This document shows positions 22,840 through 34,313 of a stretch of DNA of 64,000 nt, piece by piece; the stretch's first letter is position 1; every line of letters starts with the position of its first letter. Under the pieces are notes generated by a model. That model was not told the origin of the DNA. It saw only the letters and a list, made by a program, of their open reading frames with translations, and ran no database searches. Position numbers and translations under genes: made by a program. The stretch is from Zanthoxylum bungeanum. Its lineage: Eukaryota; Streptophyta; Magnoliopsida; Sapindales; Rutaceae. The stretch is from contig SKCR01023420.1 in assembly GCA_019454045.1 (NCBI GenBank), positions 310,001 to 374,000 on the forward strand, read 5' to 3'.

Positions 22840-23430
22840 GTGGACCTCGATCCTGGGACGCATCCAATAACTGCAACCGACAACGGGGGCTCCTCGACCC
22901 TGGGCACCTCGACCCAACACCGTTGACAATATGGACCTCGCCCTCGAACTGATGATGTAGTGGGCACCTCGACCCGGAACTACGACTGACAACGGGGGCA
23001 CCTCGACCCAACACCGCTGACAATAGGGACCTCGCCCTCGAACTGATGATGTAGTGGGCACCTCGACCCGGAACTACAACTGACAACGGAGGCACCTCGA
23101 CCCTGGGCACCTCGACCCAACACCGCTGACAATAGGGACCTCGCCCTCGAACTGATGATGTAGTGGGCACCTCGAATCTGGACACCTCGACCCGGAACTA
23201 CAACTGACAACTGGGGCAGCTTGACCCTGGGCAACCTCGACCCAACACCGCTGATAATAGGGGCCTCGCCCTCGAACTGATGATGTAATGGGCACCTCGA
23301 CCCTGGGCACCTCGACCCGGAACTACAACTAACAACGGGGGCCTCTCCCTCAAGCTGATATGGGCCTCGCCCCCAAGCCGACATGATATGGGCCTCGCCC
23401 CCAAGCTGATATGGGCCTCGCCCCTTGGGA
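22840..23430 (-). repeat. B2 3' minisatellite (~95-125 bp unit)
   Basis: Tandem units containing GGCACCTCGACCC, AACACCGCTGACAATAGGG, CCTCGCCCTCGAACTGATG and ATGTAGT, with starts near 22904, 22999, 23106 and 23229, then shorter CCTCGCCCCCAAGCTGATATGGG units to 23430. It is GC-rich, unlike its surroundings. Arg/Gly/Ser-rich ORFs predicted here are artefacts of the repeat. Confidence 0.85.
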
Positions 23431-23479
23431 CTCATCCCAAAAACTGAAATTACGCTGACGCTGTTTGGCTCAAATCTGC

Positions 23480-25000
23480 CGCTTTTTCCTTTCTTCGAAC
23501 CTGCGAACTCAAAACAAAAACAAACACGAAGAGAATGCCATGTTACGTGTATGCATGAATGATTTTCTTATTCCGTTGGGTTAGGTCTTCTGCAATTCCC
23601 GTGGTGACTGCTCGGTCTTCTCTCCCTCAGGCAAAGTATTGCTTCAATCTGTCCACGTTGATCGGCTCGGTGAACTCGTTCCCCTCCAAGTCTGATAGCT
23701 TCACTGCTCCATTTCCATTACCTTCTGCACTATGTAAGGTCCTTCCCAGTTAGGTCTGAATTTTCCTCTCGGATCTGTCATCGACGGCCTCGACTGCTTA
23801 AGTACCAAATCACCCTTCTGATCTTGGTGGGGCGTACTTTCTTGTTGAATGCTCGGGCCAGTCTCTTTTGATACAGCTGCATGTGATACAGAGACTTCGT
23901 TCTCTTCTCGTCCAATAGTGCTAACTGATCAAACCTCTGTGCGGCCCAATCCTGTTCCGGTAATTCTGCCTCTGTTAATACCCTCATAGACTGTATTTCT
24001 ACTTCTACCGGCAATACTGCTTCCATTCCATAGACCACAGAGTAAGGTGTGGCCCATGTTGCTGTTCTTACTGATGTTCTGTACCCCCACAAAGCATACG
24101 GTAATTTCTCGGCCCAATCTCTGCAATTTTCTATCATCTTGGCTAAAATTGTCTTTATAGTCTTGTTGGCTGCCTCAACTGCCCCATTTGCCTGCTGCCT
24201 GTACGGTGATGACTTGTGGTGGCCTATCCCGTACCTCTGTAACATTGCCTTAGTCTCTCCTTGAAACTAAACCCCGTTGTCTGTCACTACATGATGCGGC
24301 ATACCATACCGACAAATGAGGTTCCGAGCTATAAACTTTGCCATCTATTTTGCTGTAACATTGCGGAATAATTCGGCTTCCACCCACTTCGAGAAGTAAT
24401 CTACTGCCATTACTATAAAGCGATGCCCATTTGATGCATTCGGTCGAATTTCCCCAATAATATCGATCCCTCATGCTGAGAAAGGCCACGGCTCTGACAA
24501 CCCGTGCAACTCTGTGTGCGGTAAGTGATTCAAATTACCATGTGCTTGAAAGTCATGACAGTGCTTTACCATCTTCGCGTAGTCTGTTTCCATGGTTGAC
24601 CAATAAAAACCTTGTCTCACTATCTTGCGGGACAGATTCAACCCGTTCATATGCGGACCACACACCCCAGCATGTATTTCTTCCATTACATGCTGAGCTT
24701 CTTCCTTTCTCAAACACTTCAACTGAATACCGTTTGCTTGCCTCTTGTACAGTTCCCCTTTCAAAATCACATACTGGGAAGCTAACTTCTGAATGGCTAT
24801 TCTGTCTTTTCTGCATGCCACTTCCGGGAGTTCGCCATGTTCCAAATACCTCTGAATGTCATAATACCAAGGTTTTCTGTCATCGACCTCAACTTCCAGA
24901 ATTCTTTCTATCTCATAAACAGGTCTGCTTGCTATTGTCAGTATCAACGGTCTCATCACTAACTTTTCTGGATTTTCCACGTTGCTGCAAGTGTAGCCAA
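23480..25000 (-). pseudogene. B2 integrase
   Basis: Integrase inserts the DNA copy into the genome. From about 24980 the frame shows PWYYDIQRYLEHGE, then the zinc-finger region HVMEEIHAGVCGPHMNG...GFYWSTMETDYAKMVKHCHDFQ, in which the last metal-binding Cys is replaced by Phe. The core follows in other frames (GIDIIGEI, DYFSKWVEAE, VTDNG and SSPYRQQANGAVEAANKTIKTILAKM, the DDE region with the final Glu in VEAANK). The tail is RFDQLALLDEKRTKSLYHMQLYQKR..FNKKVRP. Stops occur before GIDIIGEI and within AK*MAKF and DNGV*FQ. The very C-terminal SDLEGNEFTEPINVDRLK lies near 23650-23720. Nonfunctional. Confidence 0.88.
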
Positions 25001-25005
25001 TGCAT

Positions 25006-26640
25006 CTACCATCTGATTCTCTTCTCTCGGTAAGTGCTGAAACTTACACTCGGGGATAACCTGTGCCAACTTTCTGAGGTGAAAAAGCTAAGGTTCAACC
25101 GTTCTTCTTTCAATTCCCATTCTCCTCGCATCTGCTGGACTACCAACATAGAATCTCCGTAGATTCCACACTCCCGGCCTTCAAGGCTATCAGTGCTGTC
25201 AAACGAAAGCACACGCTTCATACTCGGCCATGTTATTAGTCACTCTAAATGTCAACCTCTTGGCTAAAGGTAAAGTCTCTCCCTCGGGGGTTACTATCAC
25301 GATTCCAATTTCCGCTCCCTTGTAATTCACTGCTCCGTCAAAATACATCTTCCATCTATGAACTGTTATTGCTTGGATCTCTTCATCTGGAAATTCAAAC
25401 TTATAATGATCCCCATCAACAGGTTGCAATGCCAGAAACTCTGCTACTGCTTGCCCTTTGATCACTTTGGAGGTGAGATACTTAATGTCAAACTCTGTCA
25501 ACAATACCAACCACCTACCCAATTTTCCCACTAGTGAAGGCACCGAGTGAAGATACTTTAGAGGATTTTCCTTGGCCACTATCTGGATCTTGTATGACTG
25601 GAAATAATGCCGTAATTTTCTGGAAGCCCATACCACTACGAGACAGATCTTCTCAACTTCCTGATATCGAGCCTCATACGGGAGCATCTTTTTACTCAGA
25701 TAGTAAATTGCATGCTCTACCCCTGTCTCATCTGCCTGTACCATCATTGCCCCTAGTGCCTCTGATTCTATAGCCAATACAATATCAAGGTCTGCCTGGT
25801 GTCGGAGGTTTCAATATAGGAGGCTTTACCAAGTACTCTCTGATTTTTTCGAAGGCTGTCTGACACTGTTCATTCCATCTCATGGCTGATCTTTTATCAA
25901 CAGTTTGAAGATAGGCTCACATACTGATGTCAACTTGGCGATGAACCGACTGATGTACTGAATCTTCCCAAGAATGCTCTGACTTCTTTTTTGTCTTCGG
26001 TGCAGGAATTTCTGTGATTGCCTGATCTTCTCGGAGTCTACCTCTATTCCGCCCATTCCAACTGTATGACCAAGAAATTTCCCTGATGTCACCCCAAACA
26101 CACATTTCTTGGGATTAAGCCGCAAGTTGTATCTGTCAACTCTCTGAAGGACCTTTCCAGTGCTTCTAATGCCCAACTCTTGTCTCTGATTTTACCATCA
26201 TGTCATCCACATACACCTCAATCTCTTTGTGCATGAAGTCATGGAGAAGTGTAGTGGCCATCTGTTGATAAGTATCCCCCGCATTCTTAAGCCCAAACGG
26301 CATAACCTTGTAACAATAAGTACCCCACTCAGTAACAAATGCAGTCTTATGTTTGTCTTCCTCAGCCATGAGAACCTGATTGTAACCTGAAAATCCATCT
26401 GCAAACGAATACATAGCAGATAAAGCCGCACTATCAACCAGAACATCTATATGCGGCAGAGGAAAATCATCTTTCGGACAAGCCTTGTTGAGATCTCTAT
26501 AGTCTACACACATTCTGACCTTCCCGTCTTTCTTTGGCACTGGCACTATATTAGCCAACCACTCGGGATACTTTACTACTTCCAAGAACCCCACATCTAT
26601 CTGTTTCTTAACTTCCTCTCTGACTTTCTCAGCCCATTAT
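25006..26640 (-). pseudogene. B2 reverse transcriptase, RNase H and archaeal-type RNase H
   Basis: RT (26166-26594): VPVPKKDGKVRMCVDYRDLN, FPLPHIDVLVD, ADGFSGYNQ, FGLKNAGDTYQ and the catalytic YVDDMMVKS are all visible. The thumb (LRLNPKKCVFGVTSGKFLG) follows near 26080-26120. The classical RNase H (25400-25777) has YYLSKKMLPYEARYQEVEKICLVVVWA and FDIKYLTSKVIKGQAVAEFLA. Then WKMYFDGAVNYKGAEIGIVI and TNNMAEYEACA (25199-25340), continuing GIYGDSMLVVQQMRGEWE (25085-25160), form a second RNase H of archaeal type. The tandem RNase H pair is a hallmark of Tat/Ogre elements. Frameshifts near 26170, 25860 and 25215 break the reading frame. Confidence 0.92.
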
Positions 26641-26798
26641 GGTCTCATCCGTCAGTTTTCTGTTTTACTGGCCTCATATTTGGATAAGTTGGTATTGTGT
26701 GCTGGGCAATGTTTCTGTCTACCCCAAGCATGTCCTCATAGGACCAAGCAAACACTTTGGCATATCTGACCAACACTTCTTCTAGTTTCTCCCTCTCT

Positions 26799-27257
26799 TT
26801 AGGAGGTTACTTCACTCGCAATCAGAATTTCCTTGGGGTTCTCAAGTGTACCCAAGTTAAATGAGGTAGTTCTGGCTGAATTGATGTCAAATATGCTTGA
26901 TTCGTGCAGAGTAAATGGAAATGACTCAGGCAAGTAAGCAAAAGAAATGTCTTTATTATTGGATAATGCGGAAGTACATTCAAACAAATCAGGAAGGTAA
27001 ATGTCTTCATCATCTATAGACACTTCTTCCTCTGCAATCAGGTCTTCCTCAGGCTTTTTGTCCTCTCCCAGAGTCAGGCTCTCTAACTTCAGTAGTTCTT
27101 CCTCCCAATTCTCTTCTTCTTTCTCCATAATTTCTTCAACTATCAGCTTCTTACCCAACATATCCTGGAAGATCTCAAACCCAGGTACCACAATTCCATT
27201 AACTTCCACAGGTTCAGGCTCCCCTTGATATCCTGAAGCTTTCACAAAACATTCCAT
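26799..27257 (-). pseudogene. B2 acidic linker between protease and RT
   Basis: A 152-codon open stretch beginning MECFVKASGYQGEPEPVEV, with a Glu-rich middle (EEIMEKEEENWEEELLKLE, PEEDLIAEEE) and SFAYLPESFPFTLHESS near the end. It lies between PR and RT in frame order and has no catalytic motif. A piece of it survives in B1 at about 13690-13805. It was probably part of the polyprotein and not a separate gene. Confidence 0.7.
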
Positions 27258-27375
27258 CAGTTTCAGGCCATTTTTCTTGACCTTTGGTTTTCTTCATCAG
27301 ACTTGTACCCGAAACCTTTCCGAGTAGTCTGTCCTCTGAAATCTGGTAATTTTGAACCTTTACCCGGCTCAAACT

Positions 27376-27861
27376 TCATTTTCTCCATAATCCTAGCCAC
27401 CATATGATCCACCCCTTCTCAAAAGTAGCTGACACCTGAAACCTCGTGAAAGGTTGTATCTCCAAGGCAGCCACGACATTATCTAACTCAGCCCGGATAG
27501 TAACAACGTCTCCCTCATACGGGAACTTGATCATCTGATGTAAAGTGGAAGGCATGCCCCCAAGTTTTTGAAACCAAGGCCTTCCCAACAATAAGGCGAA
27601 AGTAGCCGGGATGTCCAGTATTGTGAACTCAACCTCAACTTCAATCGGTCCTACCTTGACCATAGCCATAAAGGTACCCTCGACTCCCCTTTTGCTGTCA
27701 TCATAAGCCTTAATAGTCATGCTGGAGGGGTCCAAGTCTGTTGCTTTCATACCCATTCTTGCCAGAATTTTCAGCGGGCACACATTGATGGACGAACCGT
27801 CATCCACCATCACACATGAAGTTCTCTTGCCTCTCACCTCGGCCCTGATAAATAGAGGCAT
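27376..27861 (-). pseudogene. B2 protease (retropepsin)
   Basis: Aspartic protease that would cut the polyprotein. The active site reads SCVMVDDGSSINVCP (about residues 14-28 of this stretch), the D-x-G-S pattern of gypsy retropepsins. The flap/second-half motif FALLLGRPWFQKLG is near residues 88-101. The frame is entered by a shift near 27865 from the upstream ORF (27834-28346), and it ends in a frameshift near 27400. The upstream ORF carries the low-complexity region between the gag nucleocapsid and PR. Confidence 0.85.
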
Positions 27862-29579
27862 GTTATGATTTCTCCCCTCTGCTGGAGTTCATCCTCAGAA
27901 AAAGATATCTGCAAAACTTCCTTCTGAACTGACCCAACAAACATTGCGGGGTTGGCGTCTTCTGGTACCACAATCTTGCTCAAAGCCTCAACCATGGCTT
28001 GCCTATGCTCCCGAGATGCACATAACAGTTCCCAGATACTCACTTGTGCTCTAGTCTTCCTCAATTGCCTCAGCACTATATCCCCCTCAGTGTTTTCTGC
28101 AGTCTCAACCACTTCTCTACCATATGTCAAAACTTTCTTACCCTTATCTGCCATATCATTGTAAAAACAACCACCACTGTGCGTCATTCCTCTTACTTCT
28201 TCCTCATCACTGCTAGAGAAATCAAGCCAAAAGTTTTTCCCCTGCTCAGTCTCATCCTCACTAGTGCTATCCCAGATTCCCAGGAAAAAGGCTTGAGGGT
28301 GAAAGGATTTTAGGACAAGGTCTTCTGCGAGGCCAGAATTGATCATTTAGGCTGGTGGTGGTACGGCACGGTAATTGGGTAAGGGGTTTTTGTGTGTGTC
28401 AGGCTGTTCTGTTTCTGGGTCAGGTATTTTCTTGGAGTCTATCAGGTCTTGGATTTCATGGCGAAGTCAGGCGCAATTGTCAATGTCATGGCCCTTTTGT
28501 TGGTGAAAGTGACAGTAAAGGCTTAGGTTATAATGTGATGGTAGGGGATTGGGTAATGGTTTGGCTTCCAAGGGTTTTAAGAGCCCTTGCCTCTTCAATT
28601 TCTCAAGCACCTTGGACAAGGGCCTTCCCAAGTTGGAAAACTGCCGGTTCCGGATAGCGGCAATCTCAGCAGAAACGGGCTTTGTTCCCGATGTTCCCCC
28701 AATGGGCCTCCTGTTAAGACCATAGAATTTTCTGTTTTCCGCCTCTTCGTCTTCAATGTCCATGACAGTCTCCCTCAACTGCCGAAAGTCTGTAATCATG
28801 GAGGTCATCCTCCTCAACTTGCTGTAAATGGAGGGTCTGGTGCCCTTGATAATCATTTTGATATGGTCCTTCTCCGAGGGCCTAGTCTGCATCTTCAACA
28901 ACTGACCCCTCCACCGGTCCACATACTCCTTAAAACTCTCCTCCGCTTTCTGCTTAACATTCTCCATATCACGGAGTGACAGATCGATCTCTAGGTCAGT
29001 GACATACTACTTCAGGAAGGCATCCGCCAACTCCCTCTAATTTTCCTTCACTTTCTTCTCCAAACTGTGGTACCACACCACGGGAGCTCCTTCGAGCGAC
29101 ATTCCAAACATTTTCTGCACTTGGCGCTGAGACAGGCCAACTGAACTCATGACTGATACAAACTGTCGGAGATGCACCCTTGGATCCCCATTCCCGTTAA
29201 ACTTAGCCATATCAGGCATCTTGAACTGTGTCGGCAACTGTTCCTCGAAAGTCAGTGTGTCATAATCCAGCAAATCCTCATTCTTACCCCTCATCTTGCG
29301 GGTAACTGACTCAACCTGATCCCAAAGTTTCTGTAACTCTGCCTGAGACCCAGATACTATGTCTGCTGCATACCCTGCCATATCATCATCAAAAGTGGGG
29401 ATATCATCCCCCAACCCATTCGGAGGCTCCTCACGCCTCACATTCTCAGAAATTCCCCCAGCACGGGGCACAGCCATACCAGCCACAGCAGTAGTCAAAG
29501 CTTGCAACTGTTCAGTGACCTTGGTGAGACTGTTCTCTAACTGATCCATACGGGATACCTCATTACCAGATTCACTCAT
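27834..29579 (-). pseudogene. B2 gag with downstream spacer region
   Basis: Starts MSESGNEVSRMDQLENSLTK at 29579 and is collinear with B1 gag. FKMPDMAKFNGNGDPRVHLRQ and FGMSLEGAPVVWYHSLEKK lie in the first open part (29037-29579). After TAG stops at 29037 and 29007 the same frame continues with DLSLRDMENVKQKAEESFKEYVDRW and ends with CHFHQQKGHDIDNCA near 28470, a C-H-H-C zinc box. Further TGA and TAA codons near 28465 and 28345 separate it from the 170-codon MINSGLAEDLVLK part. All interruptions except the last shift are single stop codons in one frame, so the loss is fairly recent. Confidence 0.85.
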
Positions 29580-29581
29580 GA

Positions 29582-30671
29582 CTGTTACTATTCTTTTAAT
29601 GAGCCTTGTCCATTTCTCTAACCCAAACGGTATCTATGATGTCTTTTTAAGACATAGATGGTGTTAACATGATATATGTATGTATGAGGTGCATGAGATT
29701 CATGTAACATATATAACATACTACATTAACTAAAATTCTCAAACAAATCGGCCCGTTATCATTTTAGAAACTTTCGGGCTAACTATCATAGGAGTGAACT
29801 CGTCCCAGTTTAAATGGCCCAACAAGTTCACATCTCATGGCAAGGAGCCCAACTAAATCCAAATGGTAATCTTCCGAACACAAGCACAAAGTGGCCCATC
29901 AGCACTTAGAAGCTTTTGGCCCAATCGTCATAAAATACATTCTTGTCCCAGTTTAAATGGCCCAACAAGCCCATATCCTATGACCAATGGTCCAAATGGA
30001 TCCAAACGACGATGTTCCCAAACACAAGCATAAAAGATAATGCAATCATAAAGTAATAGTTTCTACATAATGGCCCATCAACATTTCAGAAGCTTTGGGC
30101 CTAGTAGTCATAAGGTATGAACTCGCCCCAGTTTAAATGGCCCAGCAAGTCCGCATTTCTGACAATAGTCCAACTGCATCCAAATGAGGATGGTCCACAA
30201 GCACATATTCAAGGAAATAATTGTTACTTTAACCATACAAACCTGGTCTGTGGGTGGGTTCGCAAGAGTGTAGACCAAGTGAGCGCACCATTTTTTTATA
30301 CACTAAGGTACGTGCCAATGAGCTATGGTGTGTGACTGACTGTCAAATGGATTTCCCGTTGTAGATTCCCTATAGGGAGGGTGGAGTGAGGCTCTCTTAA
30401 GCACCCTAGCCTCTTAGGCTCTTATCGCTTGGTGACAGGAATAAACAACGAGTCCTCCAAATTAGTCCATCACAATAGGCTAAGGGTAGATGGCCATATA
30501 GGTGCCTTCACAGCTTTTCCTTCTAGGAAGGTAGTGAATGAAGAAAGACACCAAACCATTACCTAGCCTCAAGATGCCCTTGATTAAACCCTCATTTTAT
30601 CCACTATAGACACGGTCAATTAGAACATAAATCCAAACATTACAAGACAATATTTTGGGGCCGATTCTCTA
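29582..30671 (-). other. B2 leader with repeats
   Basis: Noncoding. Three to four copies of a block with 'GTTTAAATGGCCCAACAAG' and 'TTGGCCCAATCGTCATAA'-type sequence lie at about 29750-30200, related to the leader repeats of B1. The remainder (30230-30660) matches the B1 leader at 11270-11700 in reverse. No ORF of note. Confidence 0.65.
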
Positions 30672-30689
30672 TCCCCAGTGGAGTCGCCA
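30672..30689 (-). other. B2 primer-binding site (tRNA-Arg type)
   Basis: Minus strand TGGCGACTCCACTGGGGA, three bases from the LTR end at 30693; identical to B1. Confidence 0.8.
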
Positions 30690-30692
30690 GAC

Positions 30693-33663
30693 TGTGGGAC
30701 ACAGAAACTGGGCGACGCATGCTGTCCCGGGCTCGCGGCCCGGTTGGGAGTACGGAGTAGCCACGGGGGACTAAACCGGAGAATAATGGAGTCGCCACCC
30801 GGTGTGAACCGGGAAAATGAGATTTAAGGCCACACTCACCCCTCGCAAGGGAAGACCTCAAACCGTTGGGTTTGGAATGGTCTCTTACTTATGTCACTTG
30901 TAATGAAAGGATTTATGTAATAATTTAATCAAGTTTAAGTAACACTTATTTCCAAGAGTATAATGCTTCTAAATTCACATACATGCATCAACAAGTTCAT
31001 CTAAATTTACATGTAACACATATCTGAATTTGCATACAGCCTATTAGCACGTAATCTATGTCTCAATTTGCATACATAAAGATTAACATACGGAAAGCAT
31101 ACAAGTTAATAAACACATTATACTCATACATGTGGGGAATACAGATGAACGACACCTACACAATCCTGCGTAATAAAGAGGGGCAATCAGGTTCATCATA
31201 CGAAAGAATAGCTACTAGGGACAATTATGTACGAAATCTGACGAAAATAACTCAGTTAAGTGGGCGCGTGTTCGTGTAGCATTCGAGCACGCGTTCGAAC
31301 GGAGCCTGACCTGATGCATCCAACACTAAGAAGATGTGTTCATGTTCGCGTAGCGTTTGATAACGCGTTCGAACGGTAAATAGAAGGTTTGCGTTCGTAT
31401 AGCGTTCGAGAACTCGTTCGAACGGAACCAAACCTGATGCATGATGAAACTAAGAAAGTGCGCGCGCGTTCGCGTAGCGTTTGTAAACACGTTCGAACGG
31501 TAAACAGAAGGTTCGCTTTAGTATGGCGTTCGAGAACGCGTTCGAACGGAACCAGACCTGATGCATGATGAAACTAAGAAAGTGCGTGCGTGTTCGCGTA
31601 GCGTTTGTAAACGCGTTCGAATGGTAAACAGAAGGTTCGCGTTCCTATAGCGTTTAAGAACGCGTTCGAACGGAACCGGACCTGATGCATGCAATACATT
31701 CATAGGCAAACAAATCCACAATGTGGGACCTCACGTATCCGATTGAACTCATCTCACACCCAACCGGACATACACCAACCGGCGCGGCGAAGCATCGTGG
31801 TAAAGGATTTTAACCCCTCCAAATATGGGACCTTTAATCCAACTTAATGTGCCCATGCGCTCGATCGCATCATGCATACAAAGAATAAAGAAACAATAAT
31901 ACCAAACTTAGTATGCCCGATTGAACGTATCTTGCATTCAACCGAACACACATCAACCGGCGCGGCAAAGCATCGTGGTAAAGGGTTTTAACCCCTTCAA
32001 ATAAGCAACATGCAGAATTCAAGTGACGAAAAATAAATAAATCAAAGCAACAAAACACAAAAGAGGGTGTCGTTTACTCAAGCGGTACGTGGAGTTGTAT
32101 CCGGAGTACTGATCATACTACCGTCCATTCGGAATCGGCTATGAAATTTATGTCCGGGTTTCCATCCGATATACCGCGAGAGTTGACACATCTCTCATTT
32201 TATTCCAAAGCCACAACATACAACATCTCATAATTCATGCATATTTATCTACTCAAGGGCCACACCATGCATTTCAATATAACAATCATGCAAGCAATAC
32301 TCGATAAATAATACAAATAAAACAGAAAACGAGTGTGGAAAATACCCTCAGGTCTAACCTTTTTGCCAACTTTCAGGCTTGCGTTTCACGGACGTCGGAA
32401 GGGTAAGGCTCCTCAACTTCTCTGGTTTACTGGTTTAGCGTCCTAGCTCACTGTTTTTCTGTTTTGCTTGCTGTTCGGTCTCCGTTCTGCTGCTGTTCGG
32501 CCTCTGTTTTGCTGCTCACTGTTCAGGTCACTTGTTTTGACGTTTCAACGGACTGTTCCGAGTGTTTTTTGTGGGTTTTTAGTGTAGTCTTGTGTGATTA
32601 TTTTAAGGATTATGAATGCAGTTTTTATGTTACTGTTTTGAGGATTTTAGGGACTGTTTTAATAGGATTTGGCTGCTATTTTTGGGGTGTATTTTCGGTG
32701 ATGTGTGGGGAGTTTATGGAGGTGGTTTTCAGTGGTGGTTAGGGGCTGTATTGGTGGTTGTAATGGCTGTTAAAATTCGGCAATTGAGGGGATGGAGGAT
32801 AATGGTATTCTTGGCCAAAGAAGGAGAGATGAAGAGAAGCGTTTTGTTTGTGCTTCTTGCTATTGCCGTGAGTGGCTAGGGTTCTTGGTGTTGTGATTTT
32901 CGTGTAAGTCTTGTGTATGAGCTAGGGGAGTGCATGTCTTGGTTAAGGGTTGTTTATATAGAGAAAGGTTAGGGCTACTCCTTGTATCACAAGGAAGGGA
33001 TTTCAGCATTAAAAGGAGGATTTGATTTGGTATTCAACAAGGAAATGATTAGATTGAGGGGGGACAAATCTTGGCTAGATTATGAATACAAAATATTTAA
33101 TTTGTTAAGATTTATTTTAATTAGGCATGATATTTGTTAATTTTGGTATATAATATATTTGATTTATCTTTATTAGGCATGCAATTTCTTTAATTTGTGT
33201 AAGTATTTTTATTATTTTGGTAGGTGATTATTTAGATTTTATTTGTTTTATTTAATTTGGTATATAACTTAATTAATTATTTTTTTTAATTACATTATCT
33301 AATTAATATTTAATTTAATTTCCCATGTGTTTTAAATGTGTTTTATTAATTGGGATGTGTTTTATGGGCTTTGTGGGGCTAATTGGGCTGGGGTGCGAGG
33401 CTAGCAACAAAACCAGAAATACCGACGCCGTTCTAACGCCCATTCGAACGCTACACGAACGCCCGCAATCTGCTTGACGTTCGAACGAAGTAACGAACGC
33501 AGCACTAACGAAGACAGCGAACTTGCGAAATGAATCTGATGACGTACTTATTCTGAATCTCCCATTCCGACCTCCGTTTCCCGCAATATCCTTAGCAAAA
33601 AAGGTAGTGCCTCCAACTGAGACTCATCATCGGGTTTCACATGCGAAAATGCAATGCCTACAC
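30693..33663 (-). repeat. B2 5' LTR (3.0 kb)
   Basis: Minus strand TGTAGGCATTGC (33663) to CTGTGTCCCACA (30693). Pairs with 19830-22719. Contains the palindrome cluster (31260-31690), one full GCGCGGCGAAGCATCGTGGT block plus a partial one (31775-31990) and AT-rich U3. The ORFs at 32464-32879 are inside the LTR and have no family match. Confidence 0.9.
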
Positions 33664-34313
33664 CAAGCCCTCAGAGTCTGAGATGTTGAAGCGAAGTGCG
33701 CCTCGTGATTCTTGCCCTTTAGGAGCTCTTTTTCTGCTTCACGTAGTGTGGACATCAACTCTCCAAGAGTTTGTTCTTGGTTCAACATATTATAGTTCAT
33801 GATGAACCCACTCCAAGTGTCGGGGAGAGAGTGTAGGATCAAATCTACTGAAGACTCAGCCTCAAAGACAATGCCCATTTGTCCCAGTTGTTCAATGTCA
33901 GCAATCATCTGTGACACATGGTGCTCACCAGACGTACCCTCTAACTTGCAAGCGCGGAAGAGCTTCTTCTGTAACTCATATCTTTGCGATCTAAGATTAG
34001 ATCGGTGAAGATCATGCAACTTCACCATCATCTCATAGGGATCCAATCCCTTATTTTGAAAACGGAATTGCGGAGTCATAGCAGCAAGCATTATCGATTG
34101 AGCAGTCGCGTTGTCATCGCTATGAGTCTTCCAAAGCTCTAGCTCAAGCAACTGATCAGGTCGGGGCTTAGGCCGAAGAGGTCTCCCTATGGTATAGAGT
34201 AACTTCTTGGATCCCAGGACAATCCTGAGATTCATATCCCAGTCTTGAAAATTTATGCCATTAAAGACATTATCGCCAATGATAATATCCATAATGCTTA
34301 ACTTTTCTGTCAT
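33664..34313 (-). pseudogene. Minus-strand copia gag (UBN2-like), cut by B2
   Basis: Starts MTEKLSIMDIIIGDNVFNG at 34313. It has the copia gag pattern: NGINFQDWDMNLRIVLGSKK, AMTPQFRFQ, YELQKKLFRACKLEGTSGEHHVSQMIADIEQLGQMG and LILHSLPDTWSGFIMNYNM, then LGELMSTLREAEKELLKG. This region is uninterrupted for over 200 codons. It ends at SQTLRAW, where B2 begins at 33663, and resumes as a Lys-rich stretch and the zinc knuckle at 19680-19829. Gag forms the particle; here the gene is split, so nonfunctional. Confidence 0.88.

Larger units (their letters stand above)
19830..33663 (-). mobile_element. B2: Ogre/Tat-like gypsy element with full domain set
   Basis: 13.8 kb, inserted in copia gag. Order on the minus strand: 5' LTR 30693-33663, tRNA-Arg-type PBS, leader with repeats, gag, protease, acidic linker, RT, RNase H, a second archaeal-type RNase H, integrase, minisatellite, PPT, 3' LTR 19830-22719. 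The dual RNase H, this primer and a 3' tandem array are typical of the Tat/Ogre clade. All ORFs carry stops or frameshifts, so it is an inactive former autonomous element and the model for what B1 has lost. Confidence 0.9.

Noticed and set aside
22840..23430. Possible CRISPR-like array
   Set aside because: Units are directly tandem and variable in length without unique spacers, and the DNA is plant nuclear.
22798..23435. Arg/Gly/Ser-rich ORFs up to 151 codons
   Set aside because: Translations of the B2 minisatellite with no start context or family match.
32464..32879. Hydrophobic ORFs suggesting a membrane protein
   Set aside because: They lie inside the B2 5' LTR; the partner LTR at 21530-22010 carries frame-breaking differences, so there is no coding constraint.
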